A stretch of DNA of 51,374 nt from a candidate division Hyd24-12 bacterium UBA5074 (lineage in GTDB: Bacteria > Fermentibacterota > Fermentibacteria > Fermentibacterales > Fermentibacteraceae), in the NCBI GenBank assembly GCA_002414865.1, contig DIAQ01000064.1, positions 31,698-83,071 on the forward strand. The letters run 5' to 3'. Below are positions 17,529-24,929 of this stretch, in pieces. How positions within the stretch are numbered: position 1 is the stretch's first letter; the number at the start of each line of letters is the position of its first letter. The notes under the pieces are model-generated. The model was not told where the DNA came from. It ran no database searches and saw only the letters and a list, made by a program, of their open reading frames with translations. The position numbers and the translations under genes are program-made.

Positions 17529-18062
17529 TTACAGCTCCGAGAGCTCCAGGATCGGCCCGTCGCCTGCCTCCTCGCCGGGAAGCCTGCGGTCGTCGGGCAC
17601 CGATTCGGCCTTGATGCGGGACTCCTCGAGCTCGACCATGCGGCTCTGCGTATCAAGGAAAGCCGTGATCTGGGCGAGAATGGCCATCCGGCGGTCCTGC
17701 AGCTCGCGGACGGTTTCCGTGAGCACCTGGACTCGCTCCCGCGCCTCGCTGAGGAGGTTCGCAGCCTTGACCTCGGCGTCCATGATGATGAGCTCGGCTT
17801 CCTTGCCGGCGTCCTCCCTTGCCCTCGCTGCACTCTGCTGCTGGGCTACAAGGACCTCGCGGACGGCTCCCTCCATGCGGTCGAAATCGGCAGCGCGGGC
17901 CCTCAGGACCATCAGCTCCCTGTCAGTCGAATCAAGCCTGCTCTGGGCTTCCTCCCAGGCTTCCGCGAGCATCGATAGAAAGGCTTCGACCTCTGCCGGT
18001 TCGTAGCCGCGCATGATCTTGCGAAACTTCTGCCTGCGTATGTCCAGGGGTGTCAGTCGCAA
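17529..18062 (-). CDS. divIVA: DivIVA-domain coiled-coil protein
   Basis: 177 aa from TTG at 18062, which yields the family-typical N-terminus RLTPLDIRRQKFRKIMRGYEPAEVEAFL and has a GGGGGG ribosome site. A long heptad-rich coiled coil follows (EAQSRLDSTDRELMVLRARAADFDRMEGAV... to about residue 150) and then an acidic tail. A GTG at 18107 in frame is the alternative start and would add 15 residues. DivIVA proteins recognise negatively curved membrane and organise polar growth or division. Finding one as first gene of a secretion/outer-membrane operon, behind its own promoter, is unusual and may mean a scaffolding role in placing that machinery (inference). Confidence 0.85.
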   Translation of the reverse strand: MRLTPLDIRRQKFRKIMRGYEPAEVEAFLSMLAEAWEEAQSRLDSTDRELMVLRARAADFDRMEGAVREVLVAQQQSAARAREDAGKEAELIIMDAEVKAANLLSEARERVQVLTETVRELQDRRMAILAQITAFLDTQSRMVELEESRIKAESVPDDRRLPGEEAGDGPILELSEL

Positions 18063-18131
18063 CTCAGTCCCCCCGTTCCCGGGCCGGAGCCCGAAGACGC
18101 GATTCACCCGGCCGACATGCCGGCTGACAGG

Positions 18132-18159
18132 ATAATATCCGCGCCCCGCACGAGGTCAA
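18132..18159 (-). promoter_or_regulatory. Sigma70-type promoter of the divIVA-porU-porV operon
   Basis: On the minus strand TTGACC (18159-18154), a 16-base spacer and TATTAT (18137-18132). The expected transcription start is near 18125, leaving a 60-base leader to the TTG at 18062. No other good promoter was noticed before the end of the operon at 2556, so this may drive about 15.5 kb. Confidence 0.65.
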
Positions 18160-18179
18160 CTCCGGGCCCCGCCGGAAGG

Positions 18180-18896
18180 TCATCCTGCGCCAGCGGTTCT
18201 CCGCGGGCCGAAGAGGAAGCGGCCGAGGCGTACCGTAGTGGCCCCCTCCTCCACGGCGGCCTCGAAATCATCGCTCATCCCCATGCTCAGCTCGGGAAGC
18301 CTCCTCCCGATCCTCGGCTCGAGACCGTCCCTCAGCTCGCGGAGGGCCGAGAAGGCCTTCCTGGAGGCGCCCTCCCCTCCGGCGAGAGGGCCCACCGTCA
18401 GGAAACCCCTCAGCGCGGGGAGAGTTTCAGGCAGGGAAGCCAGGAGGCTCTCGAGCGCTGCCGCGTCGGGAGGAAATCCATGCTTGGCCTCCCCGGGAGC
18501 GGTGTTTATCTCCAGGAGCAGCCCGGGGGATCGCTCCGCGGAAAACCTCCCCAGCACGGCCTCAAGCACTTCTCTCCTGTCGAGGGAATCGATGCAGTCG
18601 AAGTCGCGGACTGCCTGCCGGGCCTCGCTCCTGTGGAGCGGCCCGATGAGGTGGAACTCCGCGGATCCCCTCCCCAGGGCGGCGATCTTCCGCCCACCCT
18701 CGCTGACGCGGTTCTCGCCGAAGCAGACGATCCCGGCAGCGATAGCCTCCCTCAACACGGCGACAGGGAGGGTCTTGGTCACTGCGAGGATGCGGACCGG
18801 GCCCTGCCGCCCGGATCTGCCCAGCGCGGCGGAAACCGCCTCACGGGCCGCCGCAAGGCGGCTGGCGATGAATTCGGCGTCCGTTTCGAAGGCCAT
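18180..18896 (-). CDS. yggS: YggS/PLPBP-family pyridoxal 5'-phosphate homeostasis protein
   Basis: 238 aa, usual family length. PLP-lysine motif AVTKTLP near residue 41, then GIVCFGENRV, FHLIGPLHRSEARQAV (the family usually has HFIGxLQxNK, so this is a variant), LEINTAPGEAKHGF and the phosphate-binding LSMGMSDDFEAAVEEGATTVRLGR. Members bind PLP without catalysis and buffer cellular vitamin B6 and amino-acid pools. The ATG at 18896 has no Shine-Dalgarno sequence, and a TATACT box ends only 6 bases upstream, so the message may be leaderless. It lies 117 bp upstream of divIVA, a pairing common in many bacteria. Confidence 0.93.
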   Translation of the reverse strand: MAFETDAEFIASRLAAAREAVSAALGRSGRQGPVRILAVTKTLPVAVLREAIAAGIVCFGENRVSEGGRKIAALGRGSAEFHLIGPLHRSEARQAVRDFDCIDSLDRREVLEAVLGRFSAERSPGLLLEINTAPGEAKHGFPPDAAALESLLASLPETLPALRGFLTVGPLAGGEGASRKAFSALRELRDGLEPRIGRRLPELSMGMSDDFEAAVEEGATTVRLGRFLFGPRRTAGAG

Positions 18897-18902
18897 GCCC
18901 GG

Positions 18903-18908
18903 AGTATA
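18903..18908 (-). promoter_or_regulatory. -10 box of yggS; probable leaderless start
   Basis: TATACT on the minus strand with six bases before the ATG. The -35 region (GACTCC at 17-base spacing) is poor. The predicted first transcribed base coincides with the A of the start codon. Confidence 0.45.
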
Positions 18909-18961
18909 CCGCCTGTTCCGGGGCGGAGTCTGCCGTCCCGATCAGCACGGGCAGACGGGAA

Positions 18962-18989
18962 GGGGCACGGCGCCAAGGCGCCGTGCCCC
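18962..18989 (-). terminator. Perfect 13-bp hairpin downstream of the secreted-protein gene
   Basis: GGGGCACGGCGCC (18962-18974) and its exact complement (18977-18989) are separated by AA. On the minus strand the stem starts 22 bases after the stop at 19011 and is followed by CTTCCC rather than a run of T, so termination would be imperfect or the stem may protect the 3' end of the message. Confidence 0.6.
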
Positions 18990-19010
18990 CGGAACACCCG
19001 TTATGCCTTG

Positions 19011-19817
19011 CTAGAAGATTGTCTTGATGGCTCCCCAGGTGGTTCTCTCGAGACCGGTCATGGTGCCCGAGAGTATGAAGGGGCAGCCGTAGGCGAGGCT
19101 GGTCCCGCCCATGAGCAGAGGGGCCCAGACCAGGCTGGTCCCTGTGTACTGCTGAGCGTTTCCGGTCACTCCTCCGGGAGGTGTGTTGACGACCGGAGCG
19201 TTCCACGGACCGCTGCTGCCGGTGCCGTTCATGCTCCAGCCCATCCAGTAGTTGCCTGCCGTGAGGGTGGTGGTCACGTTGCCGATGACGGCCATGATCG
19301 GCCTGGCCGTGCCGGTGCCGTACTCGCTCGAGGACACCCTGTAGCAGTTCGTCCAGGAGGCGGAGGCGAAGCGGTTGGTGGTGTAGTCTCCGTAGACGAC
19401 GACGCCGCTGGTGGGGTTGTCGCCGCTGTAGATGGTGAGGTAGCACGCGTTGATGGTGGGGTTGATTCCGGAGTTGGTCTGGTACCCGAACAGGGTGACG
19501 GAGGTGATGCTCCATGTCTGTCCGGCCGGAACCGTGAAGTCGTCCGCACAGCGGTTGGTGTTGGCCAGCTGGCAGCCGGGTCCGTAGGTCGTCTCGCTTG
19601 CGGTCATCCGGGATTCGTCGGCGCCGCCGGAACCGGTGCCCGCGCTGTTCATGTAGGGTCCGCTGCTGAACAGCTGGGCATAGGGGCCGTCCCATATCGG
19701 ACCGTCACCCGGCGTGATGCTGATGACCTCTGGCGTTGGTGTGTAAATGTCATCGACATCCTCGAAGGCAAGGGCTCCAGAGGCAAAGATCAGCAAGGAG
19801 AGCATCAAAATGCGCAT
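19011..19817 (-). CDS. Secreted protein of unknown function
   Basis: 268 aa with a clear signal peptide (MRILMLSLLIFASGALAFE). The body contains CADDFTVPAGQTWSITSVTLFGYQT, a beta-sandwich pattern seen in secreted proteins of several environmental phyla, and many Thr/Ser/Gly/Tyr residues. Cysteines occur in spaced positions (GCQL, RCAD, ACYL, NCYR, GCPF). The extreme C-terminus, TTWGAIKTIF, is not a sorting Ig domain but is aromatic and could be an anchor or strand. Base composition is less GC-rich than its neighbours and codon choice differs (many GTT, GGT and TCC), as in highly expressed genes. A GGGGGG ribosome site precedes the ATG, and a solitary promoter and a strong 3' hairpin make it a single-gene unit. 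Possibly an abundant surface protein; function not assigned. Confidence 0.8.
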   Translation of the reverse strand: MRILMLSLLIFASGALAFEDVDDIYTPTPEVISITPGDGPIWDGPYAQLFSSGPYMNSAGTGSGGADESRMTASETTYGPGCQLANTNRCADDFTVPAGQTWSITSVTLFGYQTNSGINPTINACYLTIYSGDNPTSGVVVYGDYTTNRFASASWTNCYRVSSSEYGTGTARPIMAVIGNVTTTLTAGNYWMGWSMNGTGSSGPWNAPVVNTPPGGVTGNAQQYTGTSLVWAPLLMGGTSLAYGCPFILSGTMTGLERTTWGAIKTIF

Positions 19818-19850
19818 ATATCCCCCCTTTTTGGAACTTTTCCTTGATTG

Positions 19851-19879
19851 AAAATGTATCCGCCGGTGGCAAATCGCAA
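19851..19879 (-). promoter_or_regulatory. Possible FCB-type promoter of the secreted-protein gene
   Basis: On the minus strand TTG at 19879-19877 and TACATTTT at 19858-19851 lie 21 bases apart start to start, close to the -33 TTG / -7 TAnnTTTG arrangement known from Bacteroidetes. A good sigma70 pair is not present. The AT-rich stretch and the strong ribosome site at 19822-19827 support a start just downstream. Confidence 0.4.
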
Positions 19880-19899
19880 GTGCCCGGCCCGGAGTTCCG

Positions 19900-21507
19900 T
19901 CAAGGGGATGGTTCCCGGCCCGGTGCGCCTGGCCACTCCCCGGGATCGGAGGGCAGACCGGCCAGCGCCTCCCGGTTCATGGCGAGCCCGTATCTGCGCT
20001 CCATGGCCTGCATCCAGTCGACCGCCCTGGCCTCCTCCTCCCTCTCCTGCGCGGCCTGGATCAGCCCGCTTCTCATCTCATCGAGCGAGGCTTCATGGGT
20101 GGGGAACACGCGGACGAGGCGGTACAGTACGGAGGTTCCGTCGAAGAGCTCGAACGGACCGACCCATGACAGCGTGTCGGAAGGAGCCAGCCCGAACACG
20201 GAATCGGCTCCTGCCGGAAGCTCTTCGCGCCGCAGGGGTCTGGTGGTCCTCGCAGGGGGGTCGTCTTCCGACCATTCCGGCCAGAAGCCGAGAGTGTCCG
20301 CCATGGAGTCGAAGGTCCCGGAGAGCAGCGCCGTCTTGCACTCCCTCAGCAGGGATGGGGGGACGAGGGCGACCCTGAGGCTCCTGGTCTCGGGAACTGC
20401 CGGACGCTCCGCGATCGCCATGTAGTCCATGGCTATCGTCTCCTCGCCCACCGACACACCGGACCTGACGCTGTCATCGTAGAGGAGATCCGCGGCGTAC
20501 TCCGCGGCCCTCCTCCCCGCATCGAGGCGGGCCAGGTCGTATGCCCTCGCGTGACGGGCGCTCAGATAGTCGAGCATCGCCCCCTCGACTGACATGCTGC
20601 GGGCGGTCTGCTCGACCCAGTGGGCGTCGGGGGCGAGCACGGACATCCCGCTGCCATACGTGAGCATCTCCGAGCGCATCTGCAGCGCGGTTATCGAGCC
20701 CTCGCCCGACTCCAGGAGCGTGTCTCCCGGCAGATACTCGCCGCGCCCCTGGAGCATGGCGACGAACCGCTCCACCGCGGGCGTCCGGATGGCGAGCCCT
20801 CCCCCGGACCCGGACAGGAGAGAATCGGCGATGGCTGAGATGGTCCGCGCGGTCCTGACCGTGATCATCCTGGTGCGCGCGTATTCCACGGCGGCAGCGG
20901 TGTCGCTGAGGGCCGAGGCGAGCATTTCCGGATCGGGGACGAAGACCGAGTCGAGCTTGAAGACGGTTCCTCCGGGGCCGGCCAGGACCTGTCCCGCCTC
21001 CATCGAATCGAGGTGGCAGGCGATCTCCCTCGGAAGCTCGGGAAGGTGCACCGGGCCATCGACCACCTCCCCGGGCAGGCCGGGGGCCACCGTGATCCAT
21101 ACGAGCTTGCCGAACCGGGCCAGGAAGTAGTCGATGTCGTCCTGTGCCAGCAGCGAGTCGTTCCTGCGGGCGAGTGAATCCTGCATCCACATCTGGGCGT
21201 CCCGCCTCATCCACGCATCTCTGAAGGCCAGTGTGCCGGGAGCGTCGGAGTACCCCAGACGGGCGGTCTCGAGCAAGACCATACGGTTGCGCGCCAAGGC
21301 GGTGACAAAGGCGCCGACCGGGTCGTCGAGGGACAGGTACTGCCCGCGCTCCGAGGGATCGAGCCCGCTCCAGGCTGCAGCGGCCCCGGCGACCGTCATG
21401 GTGTCCCCGTTCAGGATGAACAGCCACTCGTCACCGGCGGGAGCGGTCTCGACACCGTTCGACAGAGCGAGCGAGCAGACCGAAAGCAGGCAGGCCATCG
21501 ATGCCAT
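19900..21507 (-). CDS. SurA-like periplasmic chaperone/parvulin-related protein
   Basis: 535 aa with an N-terminal signal-like segment (MACLLSVCSLALSNG). WLFILNGDTMTVAGAAAAWSGLDPSERGQYLSLDDPVGAFVTALARNRMVLLETARLGY matches the SurA N-terminal pattern (own-protein start, helix, removable-residue loop). Helical segments follow, then a C-terminal region (SLRVALVPPS...WVGPFELFDGTSVLYRLVRVFPTHEASLDEMRSGLIQAAQEREEE) with the layout of a degenerate parvulin domain. The role inferred is outer-membrane protein folding; isomerase activity is doubtful. It is the last gene after the activator gene, 45 bp downstream, and may be only loosely part of that operon. A second SurA-type gene lies at 41852. Confidence 0.66.
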   Translation of the reverse strand: MASMACLLSVCSLALSNGVETAPAGDEWLFILNGDTMTVAGAAAAWSGLDPSERGQYLSLDDPVGAFVTALARNRMVLLETARLGYSDAPGTLAFRDAWMRRDAQMWMQDSLARRNDSLLAQDDIDYFLARFGKLVWITVAPGLPGEVVDGPVHLPELPREIACHLDSMEAGQVLAGPGGTVFKLDSVFVPDPEMLASALSDTAAAVEYARTRMITVRTARTISAIADSLLSGSGGGLAIRTPAVERFVAMLQGRGEYLPGDTLLESGEGSITALQMRSEMLTYGSGMSVLAPDAHWVEQTARSMSVEGAMLDYLSARHARAYDLARLDAGRRAAEYAADLLYDDSVRSGVSVGEETIAMDYMAIAERPAVPETRSLRVALVPPSLLRECKTALLSGTFDSMADTLGFWPEWSEDDPPARTTRPLRREELPAGADSVFGLAPSDTLSWVGPFELFDGTSVLYRLVRVFPTHEASLDEMRSGLIQAAQEREEEARAVDWMQAMERRYGLAMNREALAGLPSDPGEWPGAPGREPSP

Positions 21508-21552
21508 CTGCGTCCCGGCACTCCTTCCGGCAGAGGTCCCCGGCGCCGTGGT

Positions 21553-22326
21553 CTAGCCCGCGGCAAACCCCGTGAGTGCCGCCCCCAGGGCCCCTGTGAT
21601 CTGCGGCTCCGGAGGCACGAGGACCGGAAGTCCGATCTCGTCCTCCATCGCCTTCACGACCCCTCTGTTCAGCGCCACTCCACCCGTGAAGACGACATCC
21701 GAGTGCAGGCGGGCCCGGCCGGACATGGTCACGGTCCTTCGGGCCACGGCCCGGAACACCCCGTTGAGAATCGCCGGTATCGGCGAGCCGGATTGGAGCA
21801 GGCCCACGATCTCGCTCTCGGCGAACACCGCGCACATCGAGGAGATCTCCACGGACTCGTCCCGGCCCTCCACGGCCTCGCCCATCCTGTCCACCGGGAT
21901 GCCGACGATCTGCCCGGTGAGCTCGATGAAGCGGCCCGTGCCTGCCGCGCAGCGGTCATTCATCGCGAAGTCGACCGTGCGGCCGTTGCCGTCAAGCTCG
22001 ATCAGCTTGGAGTCCTGCCCCCCGATGTCGATTATCGAGCGGGCCCTGGGAAACAGGAACCAGACCCCCCTGGCGTGGCAGAGGATCTCGGAAACCGCCT
22101 TGTCGGCCTGTTTGAAGTAGTTGCGGCCATACCCCGTGGCTGTGACGCAGGAGATATCCGCCCTGCGCACCTCGGCCTGCGAGAGCACCCTCGCGAAGAG
22201 GTCCTCGGCCGCCTCGGTCGGGCGTGAGCCGGTATCCGCGACTCCCCATTCGAGCACCTGCGCACCGTCGCTGAGGACGACCTCGATCGAGCGCGCACCG
22301 ATGTCGACTCCGCACGCTATCTTCAT
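21553..22326 (-). CDS. ATP-dependent activator of 2-hydroxyacyl-CoA dehydratase/double-cubane reductase (HgdC/DCCP-R family)
   Basis: 257 aa, family length. ASKHA-fold ATPase: ACGVDIGARSIEVVLSDG at the N-terminus, IIDIGGQDSKLIEL, and VFTGGVALNRGVV near the C-terminus. Cys126 (NDRCAAGTGRF) and Cys165 (SSMCAVFAESE) are the ligands that each subunit gives to the [4Fe-4S] cluster bridging the homodimer. Members use ATP to push a low-potential electron to their partner dehydratase or double-cubane protein. The ATG at 22326 overlaps the TGA of the fusion gene upstream (ATGA), so the partner in this organism is that protein. The frame is open further upstream but inside the partner gene. Confidence 0.94.
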   Translation of the reverse strand: MKIACGVDIGARSIEVVLSDGAQVLEWGVADTGSRPTEAAEDLFARVLSQAEVRRADISCVTATGYGRNYFKQADKAVSEILCHARGVWFLFPRARSIIDIGGQDSKLIELDGNGRTVDFAMNDRCAAGTGRFIELTGQIVGIPVDRMGEAVEGRDESVEISSMCAVFAESEIVGLLQSGSPIPAILNGVFRAVARRTVTMSGRARLHSDVVFTGGVALNRGVVKAMEDEIGLPVLVPPEPQITGALGAALTGFAAG

Positions 22327-24929
22327 CGCGACATCTCCAGGAGCGTCTGGATCCTCACCCGCAGGCGCTCCCTGTCCGAGTCGGAGTAGTCCGTCTCCAG
22401 CTTCAGGAACGGCAGCCCGAGCTTCTCCCGGACATGCTTCTCCACGGACCAGGACTCGATGTTGTAGGTGTGGCACGCCTGCCACACGAGGTCTATCACG
22501 GCCGCAGGCCTGAACCTGTCCGAAAGGCGGGTGAGCAGGTCGAACCTCCCCGGATTCGGCGTGAGGCAGGAGCATGGTATGGAGAAGTGCTTCCGCGCAA
22601 TGGCCTCCACGGGGTCACCCTCCTCCGACGTCAGGGTGTCCAGGGGTTTCCATCCCGAGCAGGCCTCCTGAACCACCACCGTTCCGCCGCATTCCTCCAC
22701 CAGCTCCGCCACCTTCAGCGTGCCGGGGGCCGTCGGGACTCCGGTGAGGAGCACCCTGACGGCATCCTTGGAGACGGGGCCGTCACCCCTGGCCGCCCTG
22801 TCCTTCGCAGCTTCGATGAACACGCGCAGCATCCTCAGGTTTGCCGGGTTCCCCGCGACCCGGTAGCGCAGGTTCCCCAGCTCCACCCCGGTCGCGAGCG
22901 GCGGATCCGAGGCACCCAGCTCGAAGGCCTCCCTCAGCAGCAGCCTTTCACTGTTCATGGCCCTGATGGCGGATCCGAGGTCGTCGTCCGATATCTCCCT
23001 GCCGTAGAACGAGGCCAGGTGATCCCTGAGCTTGGACACCTCGGAGACCCAGTGGCGGAAGGCTTCCTCCTGGTCGGACTTCTGGGTCAGCTCGAGGATG
23101 TGCTGGGGTCTGTACTCCTGCAGCAGCTCGTACATCTTCTTCTTGCCGTCGCAGGTGGTCTCGGCGACTATCATGTCGGAGAGGCCGAAGAACGGGCAGC
23201 GATTGCTGATGATGTAGCCGAATGACGATTTTATCAGCGGGCAGAGGTTCGAGGGCAGCACCGTCTCGGCCGCGGGTATCGTCCGGCGGCTGGCTCCGCA
23301 GAGGCAGACCGGCAGGGCTCCTGCAGCAAGTATGACCTCCCTGGGCGTGTACTCGCAGTATATCCCGACGACGCCCCTCCCCGCCTTCTTGAAGGACCTT
23401 ACGGCGTCGATCTCGTGCGACATGGAATCACCGAAGTAGTCGAACGGGCTCACCGGTGATGCAGGAGCCACGGCCTGCGAAGGCGCCCTGACGAACACCG
23501 ATGGCGCCCTCCTGCTCCGGAGCAGGTCGGTGAAGCTCTCCATCCGGTTCATCACCTGCTCGGAGACGCGGCCCGGAGAGAAGGGGACGTCGAAGGTGAG
23601 CACCGGAATCCCCAGCTCCTTCTCGACCTTCTCCGCCAGGAGCGGCTCTTCGTGGGGGCAGTGGCTCGCGCCGGAGATCCCGGTGAAGATGATCCCCTCC
23701 GCGCCGAACCTTCGCGCATCCCTGATGACCCGGTCGATCCTGGCCGAGGGTCTCCCTGCCATGAGGTCGTCCATGCAGTTCTCCGCGACGGCGGAGACCG
23801 GACTCCTGTCCGTGGCGAGAGGCAGGAACGAATGCGTGATCATGTACTCGGTGCCGGCAACGCACCCTCCGAGATCCTCGAGGAGCGTCACGAGCGACGC
23901 GTCGGTCGGTGGCATGACCCAGAACACCCTGAGCGGGTCGGGACCGAGAGGCGAGATGCCCTTCTCGAGCCGGCCCCTGGCGAGCCCGGTCAGGTCGTCC
24001 AGGACTCCGAAGCTCTCCTCGGGCTCGGAGCAGGCATGGATGGCGATGAACTCGGCGAGGTACATCTCCAGACCGGGCAGGGGCGGACGCCTTGCGCTGT
24101 AGACCAGATCCCGGAGATCCCTGACACGGCCGCGCAGCCCGTTGAAGATGTCCCTGCTGCGGACAAGCTCGGCTTCGCTCACCTTGTGGCCGGTGACATC
24201 CTCCACCGCGGAGATCACCCCTCCGAGCTGCCCCTCGAGGAATCCCAGGGCGGACTCCTGATACCTCATGCCACCCTGCGAGGTCTCGATATACCTCTCG
24301 GTCGGCGAGCAGGCCGGGTCGTCGAGCCTCGACAGCATCTCCCACCAGTGCACCTTCCGGCCCTGGCGCTCGATGAGCTGCATCACGGCGGAGAAGTCGT
24401 CACAGCAGGCGCCGGCTCCGGCGACGCAGAGGTCGGGCTCAGGGAAGTAATCCAGGGTGGTCATGGCGCCGAGGGCGGCCCGCACGTAGCACAGCTCCTC
24501 GGTCGCCCCGAGCCGCGAAGCCTCCTCCAGCAGGTGGGGCTCCTCGGCGAAGCACGGCGCCCACCACAGCTCGTCGGCATAGAAGGTCAGGGTCTCGGGG
24601 AATGCATAGGTGAGGACCGGCACCAGGCCCAGGTCCTTCATCGCCGCTATTATCTTCCACCCATGGCGCTTGGCCAGGAAGAGCCTGTCCTTCTCGCTGA
24701 AGAGGAACGCCCAGAGGCGCAGGGCCGCCAGCGAGTCGTCGAACTTCAGCCTGGAGAGCAGGCTGTCACCCCGGCAGGAGTACTCGTGGGGGCTGAAGAG
24801 GTAGGGCACCCCTCCGGGCACCACCGATCTGAGGAACCTGCAACGGGCCTCGTACTCTGCGGGCACCTCGGGCATCAGGCGCTCCCAGTCGAGCGCGCCT
24901 ATCCGCTCCCCCCGGCCCTCCGGGTTCAT
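22323..24929 (-). CDS. Fusion of a 2-hydroxyacyl-CoA dehydratase-like domain with a double-cubane-cluster reductase domain
   Basis: 868 aa. Residues about 500-868 match double-cubane-cluster proteins closely: GIYCEYTPREVILAAGALPVCLCG, NLCPLIKSSFGYIISNRCPFF, ETTCDGKKKMYELL, a variant of the usual NCGG motif at EACSGWK, PCSCLTPNPGR, VWQACHTYNIESWSVEK and LETDYSDSD. Cys 563, 578, 593, 757, 786, 788 and 819 are candidate cluster ligands. Residues 1-475 form a second, diverged HgdB-type unit (GAGACCDDFSAVMQLIERQGRKVHWWEM, GIIFTGISGASHCPHEEPL, IPVLTFDVPF). Known double-cubane proteins are homodimers of about 400 residues that reduce small substrates with ATP-driven electrons; substrates in vivo are largely unknown. 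A covalent pairing of two units in one chain is unusual. Start ATG 24929 overlaps the upstream stop by ATGA. Confidence 0.88.
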   Translation of the reverse strand: MNPEGRGERIGALDWERLMPEVPAEYEARCRFLRSVVPGGVPYLFSPHEYSCRGDSLLSRLKFDDSLAALRLWAFLFSEKDRLFLAKRHGWKIIAAMKDLGLVPVLTYAFPETLTFYADELWWAPCFAEEPHLLEEASRLGATEELCYVRAALGAMTTLDYFPEPDLCVAGAGACCDDFSAVMQLIERQGRKVHWWEMLSRLDDPACSPTERYIETSQGGMRYQESALGFLEGQLGGVISAVEDVTGHKVSEAELVRSRDIFNGLRGRVRDLRDLVYSARRPPLPGLEMYLAEFIAIHACSEPEESFGVLDDLTGLARGRLEKGISPLGPDPLRVFWVMPPTDASLVTLLEDLGGCVAGTEYMITHSFLPLATDRSPVSAVAENCMDDLMAGRPSARIDRVIRDARRFGAEGIIFTGISGASHCPHEEPLLAEKVEKELGIPVLTFDVPFSPGRVSEQVMNRMESFTDLLRSRRAPSVFVRAPSQAVAPASPVSPFDYFGDSMSHEIDAVRSFKKAGRGVVGIYCEYTPREVILAAGALPVCLCGASRRTIPAAETVLPSNLCPLIKSSFGYIISNRCPFFGLSDMIVAETTCDGKKKMYELLQEYRPQHILELTQKSDQEEAFRHWVSEVSKLRDHLASFYGREISDDDLGSAIRAMNSERLLLREAFELGASDPPLATGVELGNLRYRVAGNPANLRMLRVFIEAAKDRAARGDGPVSKDAVRVLLTGVPTAPGTLKVAELVEECGGTVVVQEACSGWKPLDTLTSEEGDPVEAIARKHFSIPCSCLTPNPGRFDLLTRLSDRFRPAAVIDLVWQACHTYNIESWSVEKHVREKLGLPFLKLETDYSDSDRERLRVRIQTLLEMSR

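Noticed and set aside
17529..18107. DivIVA start at GTG 18107
   Set aside because: Possible, but it lacks a ribosome site; TTG 18062 gives the usual N-terminus and has GGGGGG upstream.
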